Numbered from the stretch's first letter, positions 1 through 14,345 are shown. The stretch is 64,000 nucleotides of DNA from Hyperoodon ampullatus (GCA_949752795.1 OX457056.1:176662428-176726427), one strand, 5' to 3'. Notes: a model not told the origin generated them from the sequence alone. Numbers and translations: made by a program.

Positions 1-569
1 CAAATAGCACGCCTAGGGAGAGGTCAACACCAAAAGCCATTTATCAAACATTCATCTGCCAGTGTTGTGCTGGGCGACTTAATAAACAAGGTCCTGCCTA
101 TCTTTTCTTTACTTTTCCTGTTGGTTTTCTCCACATCCTCTCCAACTGCCCCCTGACCTTTTGAAATACCCTTGATAAAATTAGACAGGAGAGCTTTAAA
201 AGGCTCCAAGTAGGCAACTCTATTGTGTATACCAAAGTTCAAATTCCTAAACCTATATGGCAAATCTAGTTCTAGCTTTAAACAAAAGAATTTGTCACTT
301 AAAAAAGAAACCCAGCAGTTTTCATATTCTTCCTCCCAGGCTCTGGAGATTATCAGGCACACACTCATTAATGTGTGTCAATATTTCCCAGTTAACAAGC
401 ACCCAACTTGGGCCAAACAACATGCTATACACTTTCCTTACACACGATACCTCCAGCGGCTTTTCACTGTAATGGGATAAATTTGGAATAAATGGCAAAG
501 CCCTTATGAGAGCTGCTGATGCATGAGCTGCCCCTGCCCACCTCCCAACCCAACCTCCAACCACCTCCC

Positions 570-900
570 TCGTTTGCTGGCCACACTGGCTTTCCTTCAG
601 CGCCTCAAGAACAACCTGCTCCTGCCTGCCTCTGGGCCTTTGCACTTGCTCTGCCCTTGAGCAGCTTGCCCACAGGTCTGTCCAGAACCCACTTCTTTTG
701 TCTCTTTCAGGTCACAGATCAAATGTCACCTCCTCTGAGAGGTCTTCCCTGGACACTGTCGCTGAAGCAGTTCACCTTCAAGGGCCCCACTGCCTTCATC
801 ATACTGCTAGAAATCACCTGGTTCATCTGATTGTCCCTCCCCCGTCAGCTCCACTGCAGGAACCTGGCTGTTCATACACACTGAAATAGCTGGCACCCAT
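570..900 (+). repeat. L2 LINE fragment
   Basis: Contains ctctgggcctttgcacttgc and gtcacctcctctgagaggtc, characteristic of the L2 3' region in sense orientation. Confidence 0.75.
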
Positions 901-1099
901 AGCAGTGTCTGGCTAACCGCAGGGAGTCCTCAGATACATCTTAAATACAGGAAGTCTCTCATGTGCTGCTTCCCAACCCCCAGAGGCAGACACTGCCCCG
1001 TCCTCCTCATAGGGGAGAAGCTCATAGGGGCTGCTGCAGGGCTCTGAAACCAGGGCTCCTTGCCTGGGCCCATGCTCAGATCAGGAGGCTGCAGTGTCC

Positions 1100-1290
1100 C
1101 CTCACCCTTAACACAACAAGCCCTGTCCTAGGTGCTTACACACATTGCCCCAGTAAGTCCAACAAACACTCTGTGATGCACTGTTACAATCCCCGTTGTC
1201 AGAAGAGAAGCAGAGACACAGAGAGGTGGAGTAACTTGCTCACGTCACAGACCTTAGAAATGGCAGGGCCAGGAGCTGACCCCAGGCAGG
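1100..1290 (-). repeat. MIR fragment
   Basis: Antisense MIR core with gagacacagagaggtggagt and aacttgctcacgtcacag. Confidence 0.6.
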
Positions 1291-1854
1291 CGAGGGTTCT
1301 GGAGTGGATGCTCTGCGGCCTCTCTCCACACCGATGATAGCACTCACTGCCTGGCGCTCCCCCTGTGGAGTGTGTTCTGCATTAAGTGCCCTGTATAACT
1401 TTCTGTATTTAATCCTCACAGAAGGCACGCTGGCCCCCTATGTCGGGCCTGTGTCACCCAAGCTCGCTCACTCAGGGTCTCTGCACCTCAGCCCCCCATT
1501 ATCTGACCACCTCCCACCTCACTTCCTTCAGGCCTCTGAGTAAAGGGTGTGTCAACAGAAATGCCTTCCTGACCACCCAGTGTAAGCAGTTGCCCCCCTC
1601 CCCTATCCCCGGCAGCCCAGGCTGCACTGTACAGCCCCCTAGCCTGCAGTAACTTGTTGAGCACTTAGCACCTTCTGACACATTATACTGTATTTCATCA
1701 AATATAAGACTCTATCAACTCTAAGACCCACCACTATGCATGACCAAAAAGACTGAAAAATACCAATCATCACTACATGATACCAATAACTACATCAGAG
1801 ATGTTCAAATGTGAAAACCTGTGCCTCTCAGAATCCGTGTAATATCATATATTA

Positions 1855-1995
1855 ATTTGTTTATTTGCTTACTGCCCATCTGTCCCCACTAGAATAGAAG
1901 CTCCATGAAGGCAGGAACTCATTGGTTTTGTTTACTACCCTATTCCCAGACCATAGAGTTGAGTCTTCAATAAAGATATATTGAAATGAATTGAC
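1855..1995 (+). repeat. L2 3' end
   Basis: Contains ccactagaatagaagctcca, tgaaggcaggaactc and the terminal tcaataaagatatattgaa. Confidence 0.8.
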
Positions 1996-2004
1996 CTGAA
2001 CTAC

Positions 2005-2110
2005 CCTCCATAGGCAAGTACTACTGTTATCTCCATTGTATAGATGAGAACAACTGAAGACACAGAGAAGTCAAGCAACTGGCCCAAGGTTACACAGCTA
2101 GGAAGCCCCT
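2005..2110 (-). repeat. MIR fragment
   Basis: Antisense MIR core: gtatagatgagaacaactga followed by ggcccaaggttacacagcta. Confidence 0.75.
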
Positions 2111-2180
2111 GAATTACCTTCAGATAGTTCAGAACACATTGCTCCCAGAGCGACAATCTTTACAGAGTTGCACCAAGCAG

Positions 2181-2383
2181 TTTTTTTTTTTTCGGTACGC
2201 GGGCCTCTCACTGTTGTGGCCTCTCCCGTTGCAGAGCACAGGCTCCGGACGCGCAGGCTCAGCGGCCATGGCTCATGGGCTCAGCCGCTCCGCAGCATGT
2301 GGGATCTTCCCGGACTGGGGCACAAACCCGTGTCCCCTGCATCGGCAGGCGGACTCTCAACCACTGAACCACCAGGGAAGCCC
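2181..2383 (-). mobile_element. CHR-type tRNA-Glu SINE
   Basis: A full-length copy in reverse orientation, from a T-run to ccaccagggaagccc. It is flanked by the duplication gcaccaagcagtttt at about 2,170-2,184 and 2,384-2,398. The body carries the typical cetacean segments (ggcctctcactgttgtggcc, ggctcatgggctcagccgct), giving spurious open frames on both strands. Confidence 0.93.
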
Positions 2384-3834
2384 GCACCAAGCAGTTTTAA
2401 AGCTGCTTCAATTTGTTTTCATTTTAGTGTAATTTGGGTATGGTGTACTATAAAATAAGTCTTAGGCAGAGATATCTTTCAGAATCAGTTCTCTACAAAG
2501 TGTAATTACAGTGCATGATCTAGGGGATGAATGTCCAAAACCACACTGTTTTGGTTGCTTGGTCTACCCGGGCTGTGTGCTCATATAAGCCAGAATAAGC
2601 TCAAATATGGTGTCTGAGACCAAATTCATTTGCTTAATTCATCTAACAATAAAACATTAGGAAATGTTGAACTAGTCTGGCTGCTTGCTGAGCGTTGCCT
2701 GTGTTTCACCATCAAGATCCCAGTTAGAATAAGATATGATGGGGCTGGAGCAGGTGAAGGGCCCTTATCACTCACTTTAATTCTTTGTAATTAATTTCTA
2801 TAATGCCCCAAGGTGAGAGCTTTTCATTAGAGTGCCCTCTTCATCCTGGTTTCCCACAAGCTAGGACATCTCTGTGCTCCTTTGAAGCATAAAGACGAAA
2901 TGTTTACAAAGAGCTCTCTAATCCCTCATCCTGGACTCTTACAAACATCCAAGCTGAACACTTTTATTTTTTAACAGAGTATACTTTAATTAGTCACCTG
3001 CATGCTCATTGGTCTGCCGGTATTGGCTGGTAGCTTTGACTTAATTGGTTTGCTTGCTGAATCCTTCCAAAAGTCCCACATCATTAGAGGTACGTTCACA
3101 GAAGGGGTCTATTATTTTATGGGGCCAACACCAGATAAAACAGAGGTACTTAAAGACCTTCAGCTGGTGTAACATAAAGCTCATTATTAAGGGCAAAACC
3201 CCATGTTTATGAATGACTGCAAACAGTTACATTTAAATTGGCCAGCAGGGGCCCAGGAAATGTGACTGCCTGACCCTGTCCACCTGAAGTTCCTTGCTTT
3301 TGAGTACTTCGCATTGCATTATTGTTCTTCTGCACTTAAAGTGCCATAATCTGTAAAATGAATTAAAAATAAAAGCAAGCAGACAAGGAAACCCAGCAGG
3401 AACACGAGATGCTGCTCCTGGCCTGTTCTATTAGGTGCTTATTCCACAAGGGTACACAAAATGCAAGGAAGCTTCTGGGAGCGTGACACCAAAGCAATAA
3501 TATTTGGGGTGGTGATAAATAATAAAGTCAGGTGGTGATAAGGAGGGCTGAGTTTTGGGGATCCATTTGCCAGATGCCAGGCTTCTTACCCCAGTCTCTG
3601 TCTCTGTTGGGAGGCACATACCCCCGGGGTTCACTGGAAACAGTCGATCAACAGAAAGGAAGACCTTGAGATTCCTGGTGGAACTCTGATACAAGAGGAT
3701 ACTAAGCCGATGTGGGCCCAGGTTGTGCTAAAGATACCAGCAATGTTTACCCTTTATGGAGTGCTTACTGGATGCCAGGTACTATGCTACACCCTTTATA
3801 GACATAATATTGCATGCACACACACACTCCAAAC

Positions 3835-4030
3835 CATTAAATCTCCTGCTTTCTTTTCTTCCCAGCACTAACCACTGTCTGATGATCTTACATAAGTATT
3901 TTATTTTCTTATTCTCTGTCTCCCCAACTAGACTATAAGCTCTGTGAGAACAGGCACCTTGTTTTTCTTATTCCTGACGTAGTCACAGCTCCTAGAACAT
4001 TAATCAGTCCCCAATTATGTATTGATGAAT
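3835..4030 (+). repeat. L2 3' fragment
   Basis: Contains ccccaactagactataagct and ctgtgagaacaggcacctt, typical of the L2 3' end. Confidence 0.7.
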
Positions 4031-4039
4031 AACGATGAA

Positions 4040-4175
4040 ACCTGACAGCAATTCTATGTGAGGTATCATTACTCCCATTTTACAGATGAGGAAACTGGGG
4101 TCTAGAGAGACAACTGACTTGCTCAAGGCCACACAAATAATAACTGGCAGAGTTAGAATATAAACCTGGGCCTAG
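4040..4175 (-). repeat. MIR fragment
   Basis: Antisense MIR core: cattttacagatgaggaaac, then gacttgctcaaggccacaca. Confidence 0.8.
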
Positions 4176-5639
4176 CAGTTTCCAAAGATGGACCTCTTGG
4201 ACTATTCTAGATTATACCACTTGGCAGTGGGAGGCTGGAGCTAGCTCTTTCTGGAGTGCCAAGCTTTCTAACTCCCAGTTCAGTGACTTCACTTTGTTAG
4301 CCTGATATTTGAATGCCATGGCATCAGTATTGACACCAGGGAAATTGGTAAAGTGCTACCAGCCAGGCTTCCTCTTCAGAAGAGCTGGTTCACCAGCTCA
4401 CCTCTGGATATCTGTGATTCAAGAGTGCTCTGCTAGTTCTGTGGACTGCCTCTTACTGATCCTTAAGTTCTCAGAGGCCTCCTTTCCCCCCGCCCCCCGG
4501 TCCCCTTTCCCTAAATCCACTCTTTTCTTAATGCCCAGAAGAGGAAGCAGGCATGCCTCTGGGGCAAGAAGGGGAGCTGTAACTCTCTGGGTGGGCTGCT
4601 CTCCACACTTGAGGCCCTAGCATTGCCTGGGTTTTCCACGTAATTGGTCCTTATTCCTCACAGACTGCCACACAAAGAACCCTGGGCAACCCACCCTCAT
4701 GAAAAGCTTTCCCCAGGGTGATTTGTGGAGGTGTGAGTTCTCCCTTCCCTCCTCAACCTTTCAGAGCTATTATTAGCAAGGAAGGGGAGGGTGTCTACTA
4801 GGCTTCCCTTTTCCCACCTCTCGTCTGGTTTGAACTGGGGCTTTGTGTCTGTCCAGAAGCCTCGATTGGGGCGCTGCTCAGAGAGATAATAGGTTTGTTA
4901 ATCATGGAATCCCACCCTCCACCTCCAGCCCTGTGTGAGTGCTAAGCTGCTTGTAAGACAGGGTGGCAACAAATCTTTCAAGAGGCTGTTTGAAAATGCT
5001 TTATGGCACGTAGGGTTACAAGGCTCTAGCTGAACAAATGGAAAAATTAGTCTACCTTAAAATAGCCAAGGCAAGTAATTTCCTATCACCTTGTTTCTTA
5101 AATGTACTTAACATCTAGAATCTGGGCTTCCCAAAATATGGCTAAGGGTCATCAGTTAAAATGACAACTTGGAGATAACGAACTTCCACTTTAATAGTTG
5201 CTCATAAAGTGATGCCACAAGCCCTTCTGTTCGGAATGGGAGGAGTTAGGAATCCCACAACATCCATTATTAAGTATTATTGAATTTAACAGGCTTGAAC
5301 CAGCCTAGGAGCAGGACCCTTACCCCACATCCACTAAGGCTCAGCATCAGAACCCCTGACCTTTCCAGGGGCTCCCTAAGGTCTCACACCTTAGGTTTGG
5401 CTTTCTTCTGCGTTTTCTCAGATGGAATAGTTTGCTTTTCTAACTCCTTTCTCCAGGTTTCTAAACTACTCCTGACCCCACAAAGAGAGTTAGTGATGAC
5501 AACCGGAGGGGCAGTCAGTCTGCTATTTTCATGTGTTCTTCCTTTTTCTTTTCCTCTTCCTCTTTATTGAACCTTTTTGCTCCTTTTTGCATTCCCTTTA
5601 TTCATTCACTCATTCATTTATCCTATTCCATTCCTTCAA

Positions 5640-6115
5640 TAAAGATCTATTAAATAATGTCTGTGTATCACGAACTAACATGCAAATTCCTACAGATACA
5701 GGAATTTGGCCTGCAAAGAGTTTACCTTTGGGGGAGGGGTGCCAAACAAGTACAAGCAGAGGGAAGAGAGCAGGGCACTGTGGGTGTGTGCAGGACCTGC
5801 CCCTGAGAGTTGGAGAAGGCTACATTTGACCTATGACCTGAAAGATGAGCAGGAGTTTACAGAAGTAAAGGGGAAGAGTGTTCCAGAGAGCAGACAGCAG
5901 GTGCAAAGGCCCTGAGGCACAACTCAGTATGGCTCAGCTGAGGGGCTGAAATTAGCCCTGCAGAGCTGAAGTGTGAGGCGACTAATGGCAACAGATGTGG
6001 CTGGAAAAAGCAGGAGGGTCCAGATAATGGAGGGCCAAGCACACCATAGTAAGGAGGTGGGACTAGATTCCGAAGGCGATGGAAAGGTTGGAGCTGTGAC
6101 ACGATGAATAAAAGA
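5640..6115 (-). repeat. L2 fragment, antisense
   Basis: Contains gaagagtgttccagagagca and caggtgcaaaggccctgagg, the reverse complement of L2 3' sequence. Confidence 0.65.
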
Positions 6116-7265
6116 GCAAAGGAAAGGTTAACCCATTCTCCACCACACAGTCACAGCCACCCTTCAAGAGAGGCCTCTGTGTTTCTCAAGATGGCTGGTG
6201 TCATTACTGAATGAGTCATCCGGCCTTAATGTTGATGACTGGGGGTGGGGTGGGGGGGGGAGGATGACCGTGACTCACAGGGGGGATGAAAATAAACCAG
6301 CCCTATAACTTTGCAAATGCAAATGAGAATAAACAGAGTCTCTGGGGCTCACTGCAGTTGGTCTTTTTTGAGGAGGAGAGGACTGGAGACTGAGATACAG
6401 GGTCTACTGAACATTTTAACATCTTGCCTGCATCTGCTGGCAGGCAAATTACTTCACAGGCCATGAATATGAGTCACTAAATTCTAAACCTTGAGTGAGA
6501 AAACCAAGTTTGATAAATGTGTCCAGCTACTGGAATAAAGGCCCAGAATACAAGCAAATCATGAAGCTCAGATGGTGCCAATGCAAAAGCAGCCCCAGAC
6601 CTGCGCTTAGCGTTACACTCACACACACGCTCATGCACACATACCCTCCCTTTCTTTCCTCGAAATATCAGTTGCAAATGTCAATTCCTAAAATATCTCA
6701 GGCCTACAAGGCGATACAATTAAAAGTGACCAAAAGATGAGGCAGAGGTGTGTTTAGGACAGTTGGAGGTGGCGGGGGGCGGGTAACTCAGAAAATAAAA
6801 ACGAAAAGAAAAGAAGAAGAAAAAGAAAATCAGTCAAGAAGAATCATGACTCCAAAAATCACATTTCAAAATGTTTCAGTATTTTCTGGATTTATAACTT
6901 CTCCAAAATTCCTGCAGTATTTTTATGGGTTTAAAAGGAAATGATTGCACATACTTGATTTTACTCTCTAGAAAAACTTGCCCTGATGCTATCATTTGAT
7001 AACACCTAAGAAGGCCTGGCCTTTAATTATTGACCAAACACCTAGGTTACAGAGCTCAAATCCTTTTGAGAGGCCCGATTAGCTTGTCCAGGGTTAATTA
7101 GCACCCTTCTTAGCATTCTCACCCACTCCCTATTTCATGATGGAGAATAGTCATGAAATATTTTTCAAATATAGTATGTTAAATCCAAGAGGTTTAAAAA
7201 AAATTTTTTAAAGGCAGACTAAGTGGACAAGTGGCTATGTAAAGAAGACTTCCCAGTATGCCCTT

Positions 7266-7400
7266 TTTTTTTTTTTTTTTTTTACTTTTTGACCACACCT
7301 CGTGGCATGCGGGATCCTAGTTTCCCGACCAGGGATTGAACCCGTGCCCCCTGCAGTGGAAGTGTGGAGTTTCAACTGCTGGACCACCAGGGAAGTCCCA
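7266..7400 (-). mobile_element. CHR-type SINE, older and shorter subfamily
   Basis: A T-run followed by a tRNA-related body ending ggaccaccagggaagtccc. It lacks the ggccatggctcatggg body of the young copies. Near-identical duplications, ccagtatgccctt at 7,253-7,265 and ccagtacgccctt at 7,401-7,413 (one mismatch), mark the insertion. Confidence 0.88.
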
Positions 7401-8396
7401 CCAGTACGCCCTTAGATTGAGCCCCTTAAGCCAGCAGTAAGCACACAATCCTTTCTGACCTTTGTTGTGGAAGAGTTCTCGAGATAATCCAGACACATCC
7501 ATACATTTTTTTTTTTTTTTTAAAGAATGAGCATCTTTCAAAATGGTGCCTTCCAATAACCAGTGACTCCCAGGAACAACAAACATCCCCATCATTTGTC
7601 AGGGAATTTGGTACCATTCAAAAGACATTGCCCAAGAAAGTACCTCCTCCCCACCATGTAGTTTGCTTGAGTAAAACTCCAAAGGCCATCCCTGTTGGGA
7701 AAACTGGCTCTGGCAAGAAGTTGAAATTGAATCTATTGGCAAAATGGGAAATGATTTGGGGGCGATGGAATTAAACTTCGGTAGTTTTTCTTCCTTTTCT
7801 CAATTGTACTTTTGTTCACAGCTTCAGCTGGGAGAGACAGTGCTCACATTTAGTTTGGAGTATATGAGTTCATATTTTATAATTAACGTTGCCAACAGGG
7901 GAGTTTGATTAATACCAAGCAGTGGATTTTGAGCAATGTTCCATACAAATTGCCAAATTTAGCAATAAAATAAATTGGTTATGTGAACATAATTAGTAGG
8001 ATGACTACTTAAAATTCAAAACTGAATGTGAATAATTCCAAATCATCTGAGCCACAAATCCATTATTTGTATAGAAAGGAGAAAGCATAGCATTTGGGCT
8101 TTATTTTGCTCTCAACCACAATGTTATTCAGCACCAAGCTGAACGTAATGAAACTTCTACAATGGGTTGTGACAATATTTTAGAGCAACCCAGAAACACA
8201 CACAGACACGTGTGCGTGCACACACGCGAAGGGAAGGTAATAAAGATAAGAAATGCTAAACTGTGAATTTTCATTGCAAATGTAAAAATCTATAACAAAT
8301 TTTTCTGCAAATGCTGCATTACATTCTTCTGATGCACCATACATAAACCTCTGGCACAAAATTACTCAGGAGAGGTTTTTGCCTTTAAAATATTCA

Positions 8397-9589
<1,193 letters not shown>

Positions 9590-9605
9590 AAGATTAGCCT
9601 GCAAA
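9590..9605. repeat. L1 target-site duplication, right copy (stranded ancestral acceptor)
   Basis: Identical to 8,502-8,517. On the gene strand it reads tttgcag then GCTAATCTT, so it is a second exon 4 acceptor that keeps the original intron sequence upstream (ending aatgtgttaatatttgcag). If it were used, the exon would gain 1,088 nt of antisense L1. The frame would read 35 codons and stop at TAA, 9,493-9,491. Confidence 0.93.
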
Positions 9606-9847
9606 TATTAACACATTATGAAATATAATCAGAAATGGAGGAGTGGAGAAATGCGGGTCTTTCTTAGGCTTATTGCAGCCAGCATCCAAGCCCAGCTGAA
9701 CCATTAGAATAAACACATGTACGAATGCAGCAAGTGTGCAAATCGCACCACTACAACTGCATGGAGAGAAATAAAGTTGGCCATGAACCTCAATTTGGGG
9801 ATGTTCTTTGTTTCCAGAATGGCTCACAGACAAGTGATGGAGGAGTT

Positions 9848-9880
9848 GGTTTGTTTTGTTTGTTTTGTTTGTTTGTTTTT
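9848..9880. repeat. TTTG-rich simple repeat
   Basis: Alternating TTTG and TTTTG units ending in a T-run. Confidence 0.9.
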
Positions 9881-9957
9881 AATTTAAGAGCTCCTCACAA
9901 AAACTCTTGCAAGTGGTCTTAGTTCAGTTCTAACTTTGGGTCAACAATATAGGAAAC

Positions 9958-10001
9958 ATTTCATTTCCTTGTTTGGATAATTTCATTTCCTTGTTTGGAT
10001 A
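9958..10001. repeat. Two-copy 22-bp tandem repeat
   Basis: Two exact head-to-tail copies of atttcatttccttgtttgga plus ta, followed by a T-run. Confidence 0.95.
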
Positions 10002-10979
10002 GTTTTTTTTTTTCTTCAAATAGATCGTGTTTAATGAACTTTTCTTTGCCACCTTAATGCCCAGAATTTTGATCAAAATTGTCAGCCAGAGAAGAGACCA
10101 GTGAGGTGTCACGATTTCAGACATCAGGATCCAGAGGTAATTCAACAGTCTCCTGGGCTGTTTTTCTCACCTCCTTATTCCCCTGTTCTAGCTCCTAGAG
10201 TACCAAACAGCCAGGGTGAGTGCCTTCCAGTCCATCTTCATGATGTCATCCCTTCCTTCAGGTTGCCTCCTGCTCAGAGCAGATCCCTCTGGCCCCAGTG
10301 CGCAGTTCTCCACCAGGCCCCCTCCCCCTCTCAGTCCAGCTTCATCGACACATCTCAGCCCCTTTCCCGGGAGCACGCAAGCACCCTTTACCATGCTCTC
10401 ACCCTTCTCAGGTTCCCTGAACCTGAGCTTGCATATGCTCCCAAACTATCTACATGCTTTTATCCACTCAAGCCTTTAACTTACTATTCCACTTTACCTC
10501 CATGGCTGCTTCTTCTATACTATTTGAATTTTGCTAATTTGATCTAATTCTCACCTTGCTTATTGCACTCTTATCTAACCTCAGCAAGAAGAAATGAGCT
10601 ATTGAAAGGCAGAGATTCTCTTTTTCTCCCTTCTCAGCCTCCATGTACATGGCTCCAGGAAGTGCTCTTGTTCCAGCAAATGTTTTAAAGACCCATGATG
10701 CATAAATGGAGGAAGGAAGGAGGGAGGGAAGCAAGCCAGCAATCGGAATATGACTCCTAAAAAGGAATCTTTCAGAAACAGTCACACAAGGGATTAGAAA
10801 GTTATCTTTTAGATTCCCTCCATGTGATAGCTGAAGAAACCCAAATCCAGAGACACTGCAGACGAGTACAACTACAGTGGCTAAATCTCCAAAGACTTTG
10901 ATGCTAATACTTTTGGGAATACTGAGTTATGTTAGGTAATCAAAAGGGAATAAAGTGAAAGAATATAAAGATTAAACCT

Positions 10980-11545
10980 TGGCTTATCCTGGACTCCTCA
11001 CTTTGTCTTATCTCCCATATTCCATCCATCGGGATATCCAGTGTCTCCACCATCAAGGTAGCCCCCCATTCAGCTCCCCCGAAGCTCACCTCCTGGCTGT
11101 TCCCCACATATACCAGGCAGGAGCCCATCTCAGCGCTGCTCTCTCTGCCTTTTCTCTGGACTGGACTGCTCTCCCTCCAGGATACCTCTTGGCTCACTCC
11201 CTTGCCTATTTCAGGTCTTCGTTCAAACTGCACTGTTTCAACGGGGCCCACCTGGACCACTTGATCTAATCTGCAGTCTGGCCACCTCCCCGCTGGACAT
11301 CCAAGCCCTTTCCCCTACACTACTTTTTATTTCCATAGCACTTACCATCTCTTAATATACCATGTAATTTACTTTATAGTTTATTGCCATATGTTTACAT
11401 ATGTTTATTACTTACTGTTTATTTCCTATCTCTCTCTCCCTACTAAGACAGAAGTTCCATGAAGGGCAAGGAACTTTGTTCTCTCTACTGGTCTACCCCA
11501 AGCACCTAGTGGATGCTCCATAAATATATCTTAAGTGAAAGATAA
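10980..11545 (+). repeat. L2 fragment
   Basis: A long degenerate sense L2 ending with agaagttccatgaagggcaa, cacctagtggatgctccata and aatatatctt. Confidence 0.75.
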
Positions 11546-11924
11546 TATGCTGAGTCTGGAGGTTGTGGTCTCAGCCTAGGGAAGTATCTGGAATAATAAA
11601 ATACTGAAACCAGTGCCTGGCATGCAGCGTTGCATAGAAACCCCACTCATCCCCACTGGCTGGATTTAATCTAGCTCTGAGTTCCACTCACTTATTTGTG
11701 AACATTACTCAATAATGTGATCTAATTCTCAGCCCCATATTTGCAAAGCTCATATCTTGTAATAGTTGTGTTTCAACTGTCCCAGATTTCCATTCTCATC
11801 AGATAAAAATTTGGTGAAGGATGAGGAAAATTAATCCTCATTTCACAGGCAGGAAAGCAAAAAGACAAGAGGCACTGTGATCCACTGACTTTTTTGGGAA
11901 ATGTTCAAATTTCTTTTTGGAATC

Positions 11925-12130
11925 AGATAGACTAAGTTGGATGCCAGTTCTGCCACTTACTGGGCTGGGTGACCTTGGGTAAGATTATTAACCTCTTGAG
12001 TTTCCCCACCTGTAAAATGGAGCTAACCATACATACTTCATGCAGTAATTTGATACTTACATTGAATAATGAACCTAGGATGCTTACCACAGTGCTTGGT
12101 ATACAGTAGGCACTGGTTAAATGCTGGTCA
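11925..12130 (+). repeat. MIR
   Basis: Sense MIR with ctgccacttactgggctggg, tgaccttgggtaagattatt and cacctgtaaaatggagctaa in order. Confidence 0.85.
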
Positions 12131-12254
12131 CCTCCCCTTGACTCTGCCCTTCCAGTGGCTCCAATTCGATCACTCAGTGGACAGTTGGATGCATCTGGCC
12201 GAATGGCTCCTTGGACACAGCTGGCTCCCTTGTCATCCTGCCCCTTCACTTATT

Positions 12255-12870
12255 CATCCATTCATTTATACAACAAATATTTATGGAGTGCCTACTATAT
12301 GTCAGGCACTGTTTTTGATTCTGGAGATACAGCAGTGAGCCCTACAGACAAAGCCTCTTGCCCTTGTAGACCTACATTTTAATAGATGATGTTATATTAA
12401 TTACATTATATTACAACAAAATGAATAATGACCGAGGAGCTGGATGATAAGTACTATGGAAACAAATACAGCAGGTAAAGGAAACAGTGTGTGCTGGGGA
12501 AAGGCCACGGAAGGCGTCACAGTGAAGGCCACACTTCAAGTCTTAAACCAAGACTTGAAAAAGGAGGGAGAGGGCTTCCCCGGTGGCACAGTGGTTGAGA
12601 GTCCGCCTGTCAATGCAGGGGACACGGGTTCGTGCCCCGGTCCGGGAAGATCCCACATGCCACGGAGTGGCTGGGCCCGTGAGCCATGGCCGCTGAGCCT
12701 GCGCGTCCGGAGCCTGTGCTCCGCAACGGGAGAGGCCACAACAGTGAGAGGCCCGTGCACGGCAAAAAAAAAAAAAAAAGAAAGAAAGAAAAAGGAGGGA
12801 GCGTGAGCCTTGTGGATATCCCGGAGAAAGTTCCAAGTAGGTGCAAAGGCAAGCAGCTTCCCTCTCTCCT
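12255..12870 (-). repeat. L2 3' end, antisense, split by a SINE
   Basis: Starts ttcatttatacaacaaatat, tggagtgcctactatatgtc (reverse L2 terminus) and continues through aggaaacagtgtgtgctggg. After the SINE at 12,571-12,787 it continues with ggatatcccggagaaagttc and gtgcaaaggcaag. Confidence 0.82.
12571..12787 (+). mobile_element. CHR-type SINE inserted in an L2 copy
   Basis: A complete copy starting gggcttccccggtggcacag and ending in an A-run with GAAA interruptions. The duplication gaaaaaggagggag is at 12,557-12,570 and 12,788-12,801. The sequences on either side join into one antisense L2 copy, so the SINE is the younger element. Confidence 0.93.
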
Positions 12871-14298
12871 TCTCCCCCTCACATCACAAGATGTCCACTT
12901 TGGAAAGCAGTTCAAGGCCACTAGAGCAGGCGGACCCCAGGGACTGCAGTGAAGTGGAGATGATTCAATTCTCAATTTTCTTTTCCTGGTTCCTCCCCTC
13001 TGTCCTGCAGCTCTCCTGCCTTAGCACAAGGTATCACAAGTGGGCGGCCTCTCCTTTTCCTTCCGGGAACTCCAGAACACTTCCCAGACATTAGCTCAGC
13101 AAGCATAATCCCTCCCCCAGGTGGAGGGACAGGACCCCCAGGCTGGAGGGACTGGCTCAGAGGTGGGGCGGGAGAAGCCACCCGGGGCAGGTGCTGGCAT
13201 GCGGCTACAAGTGGCCTCCGCGAGCCTGCTGCCACCTGCACACTGCATCTCAGCACCCCATCTGCAGGAGACACAGCAAAATTCACCTTCACAGGAGCCT
13301 GCTTTTCTTAAACAGTGGAAGAGATGTTCAGAAAGAAATGTTTGTAAGAGCAACAGTGAAAAATTTAACAAAAGACCAAAAAAAAAAAAAAAAAATCTGA
13401 AACGTCCCTAACCTTCCCTTTTTGAATCAACAGTGGCTTGAGCCCCTCAGGTGGGTGGGAAGACCCTGACATTTGCTCACCAATGAAACCACAAGAGCTA
13501 AACCCGTACAACTCAAACTATCAGTGGTGAAAGACCTCGACCTCCGATCTGTCACAGATCAGTACTTGTGCAAAATACAATAAAAATCCATTCCTAGGAA
13601 AACAAATTTAAGAAGACATCAAGGCCCCAAGTGTTTGTTAGATTCACCTGACGTAAAATCATACATACTGTCAGATTGCTAGAAAAGTTTCTGAGCCCTT
13701 CCTCTCAATTTCTGCCCTCATCTTGTCGTAGGGACCAGAAAGGGCAGCTTGCAGCCTGGCACTGGTCCTCGGGCCCCACTTTGAATAGCACTGAGCCCAG
13801 CGATACTCCCCAGTATTTGGATGTTACAGCAAAGCAGGCACCCACGTGTTATATATCAAAGGTCCCAGTGACACATGAAGCAAAGGACAGCACTGCTTTA
13901 GGAGACAGCGAGTCAGAGACCCAGCGATGTGACTGTCAAACATTATTTACTCTGCAGCCTGGCCGAAAAGAAATCTACCCAAATAAACTCAAGCATTTCT
14001 ACAGTAGCTGCAAAGCAATGGTTAATTAGAATCACATCGCCTCCAAGGGGATTCACTGCAAATCTACCCCAGATTTCAAATTGACCCCCTGGGGTAGGGT
14101 AGGGTGAGGGAGACCCCCCCCTTTTAAAGCAGGTGACTGTAATTTTCTTTCACATTTCACAGGCTGGCTTACTTGTCAACACACAATTCTTTTCTATTCA
14201 GTCCTTCCACCTCCTCAACTCCCAAACAATAACTTTGAAAACTAGAAAATGACTATTCTGATACGGTGCCTAGTTCCTTGACATACACCTTAAAGAAC

Positions 14299-14345
14299 AA
14301 AAAAAAAAAAAAAAAAGAAAGAAAGAAAAGAAAAGAAAGAAAAGT
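14299..14345. repeat. A-run with GAAA repeat
   Basis: An A-run of about 18 bases followed by GAAA/GAAAA units. No SINE body is attached on either side. Confidence 0.9.

Noticed and set aside
6238..6262. G-rich tract as a G-quadruplex
   Set aside because: Runs of G interrupted by single T, with no promoter or exon nearby. A quadruplex is possible but unsupported.
10101..10547. 148-codon plus-strand open frame in intron 3
   Set aside because: The peptide is Pro/Ser/Leu-rich with L2-like nucleotide character nearby. No conserved motif was seen.
12536..12975. Open frames reading ...VVASPVAEHRLRTRRLSGHG... and the like, here and at 2,139, 18,239, 21,121, 28,971, 40,443 and 52,826
   Set aside because: These recurring peptides are the CHR SINE translated in various frames. 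The same words appear at every SINE copy.
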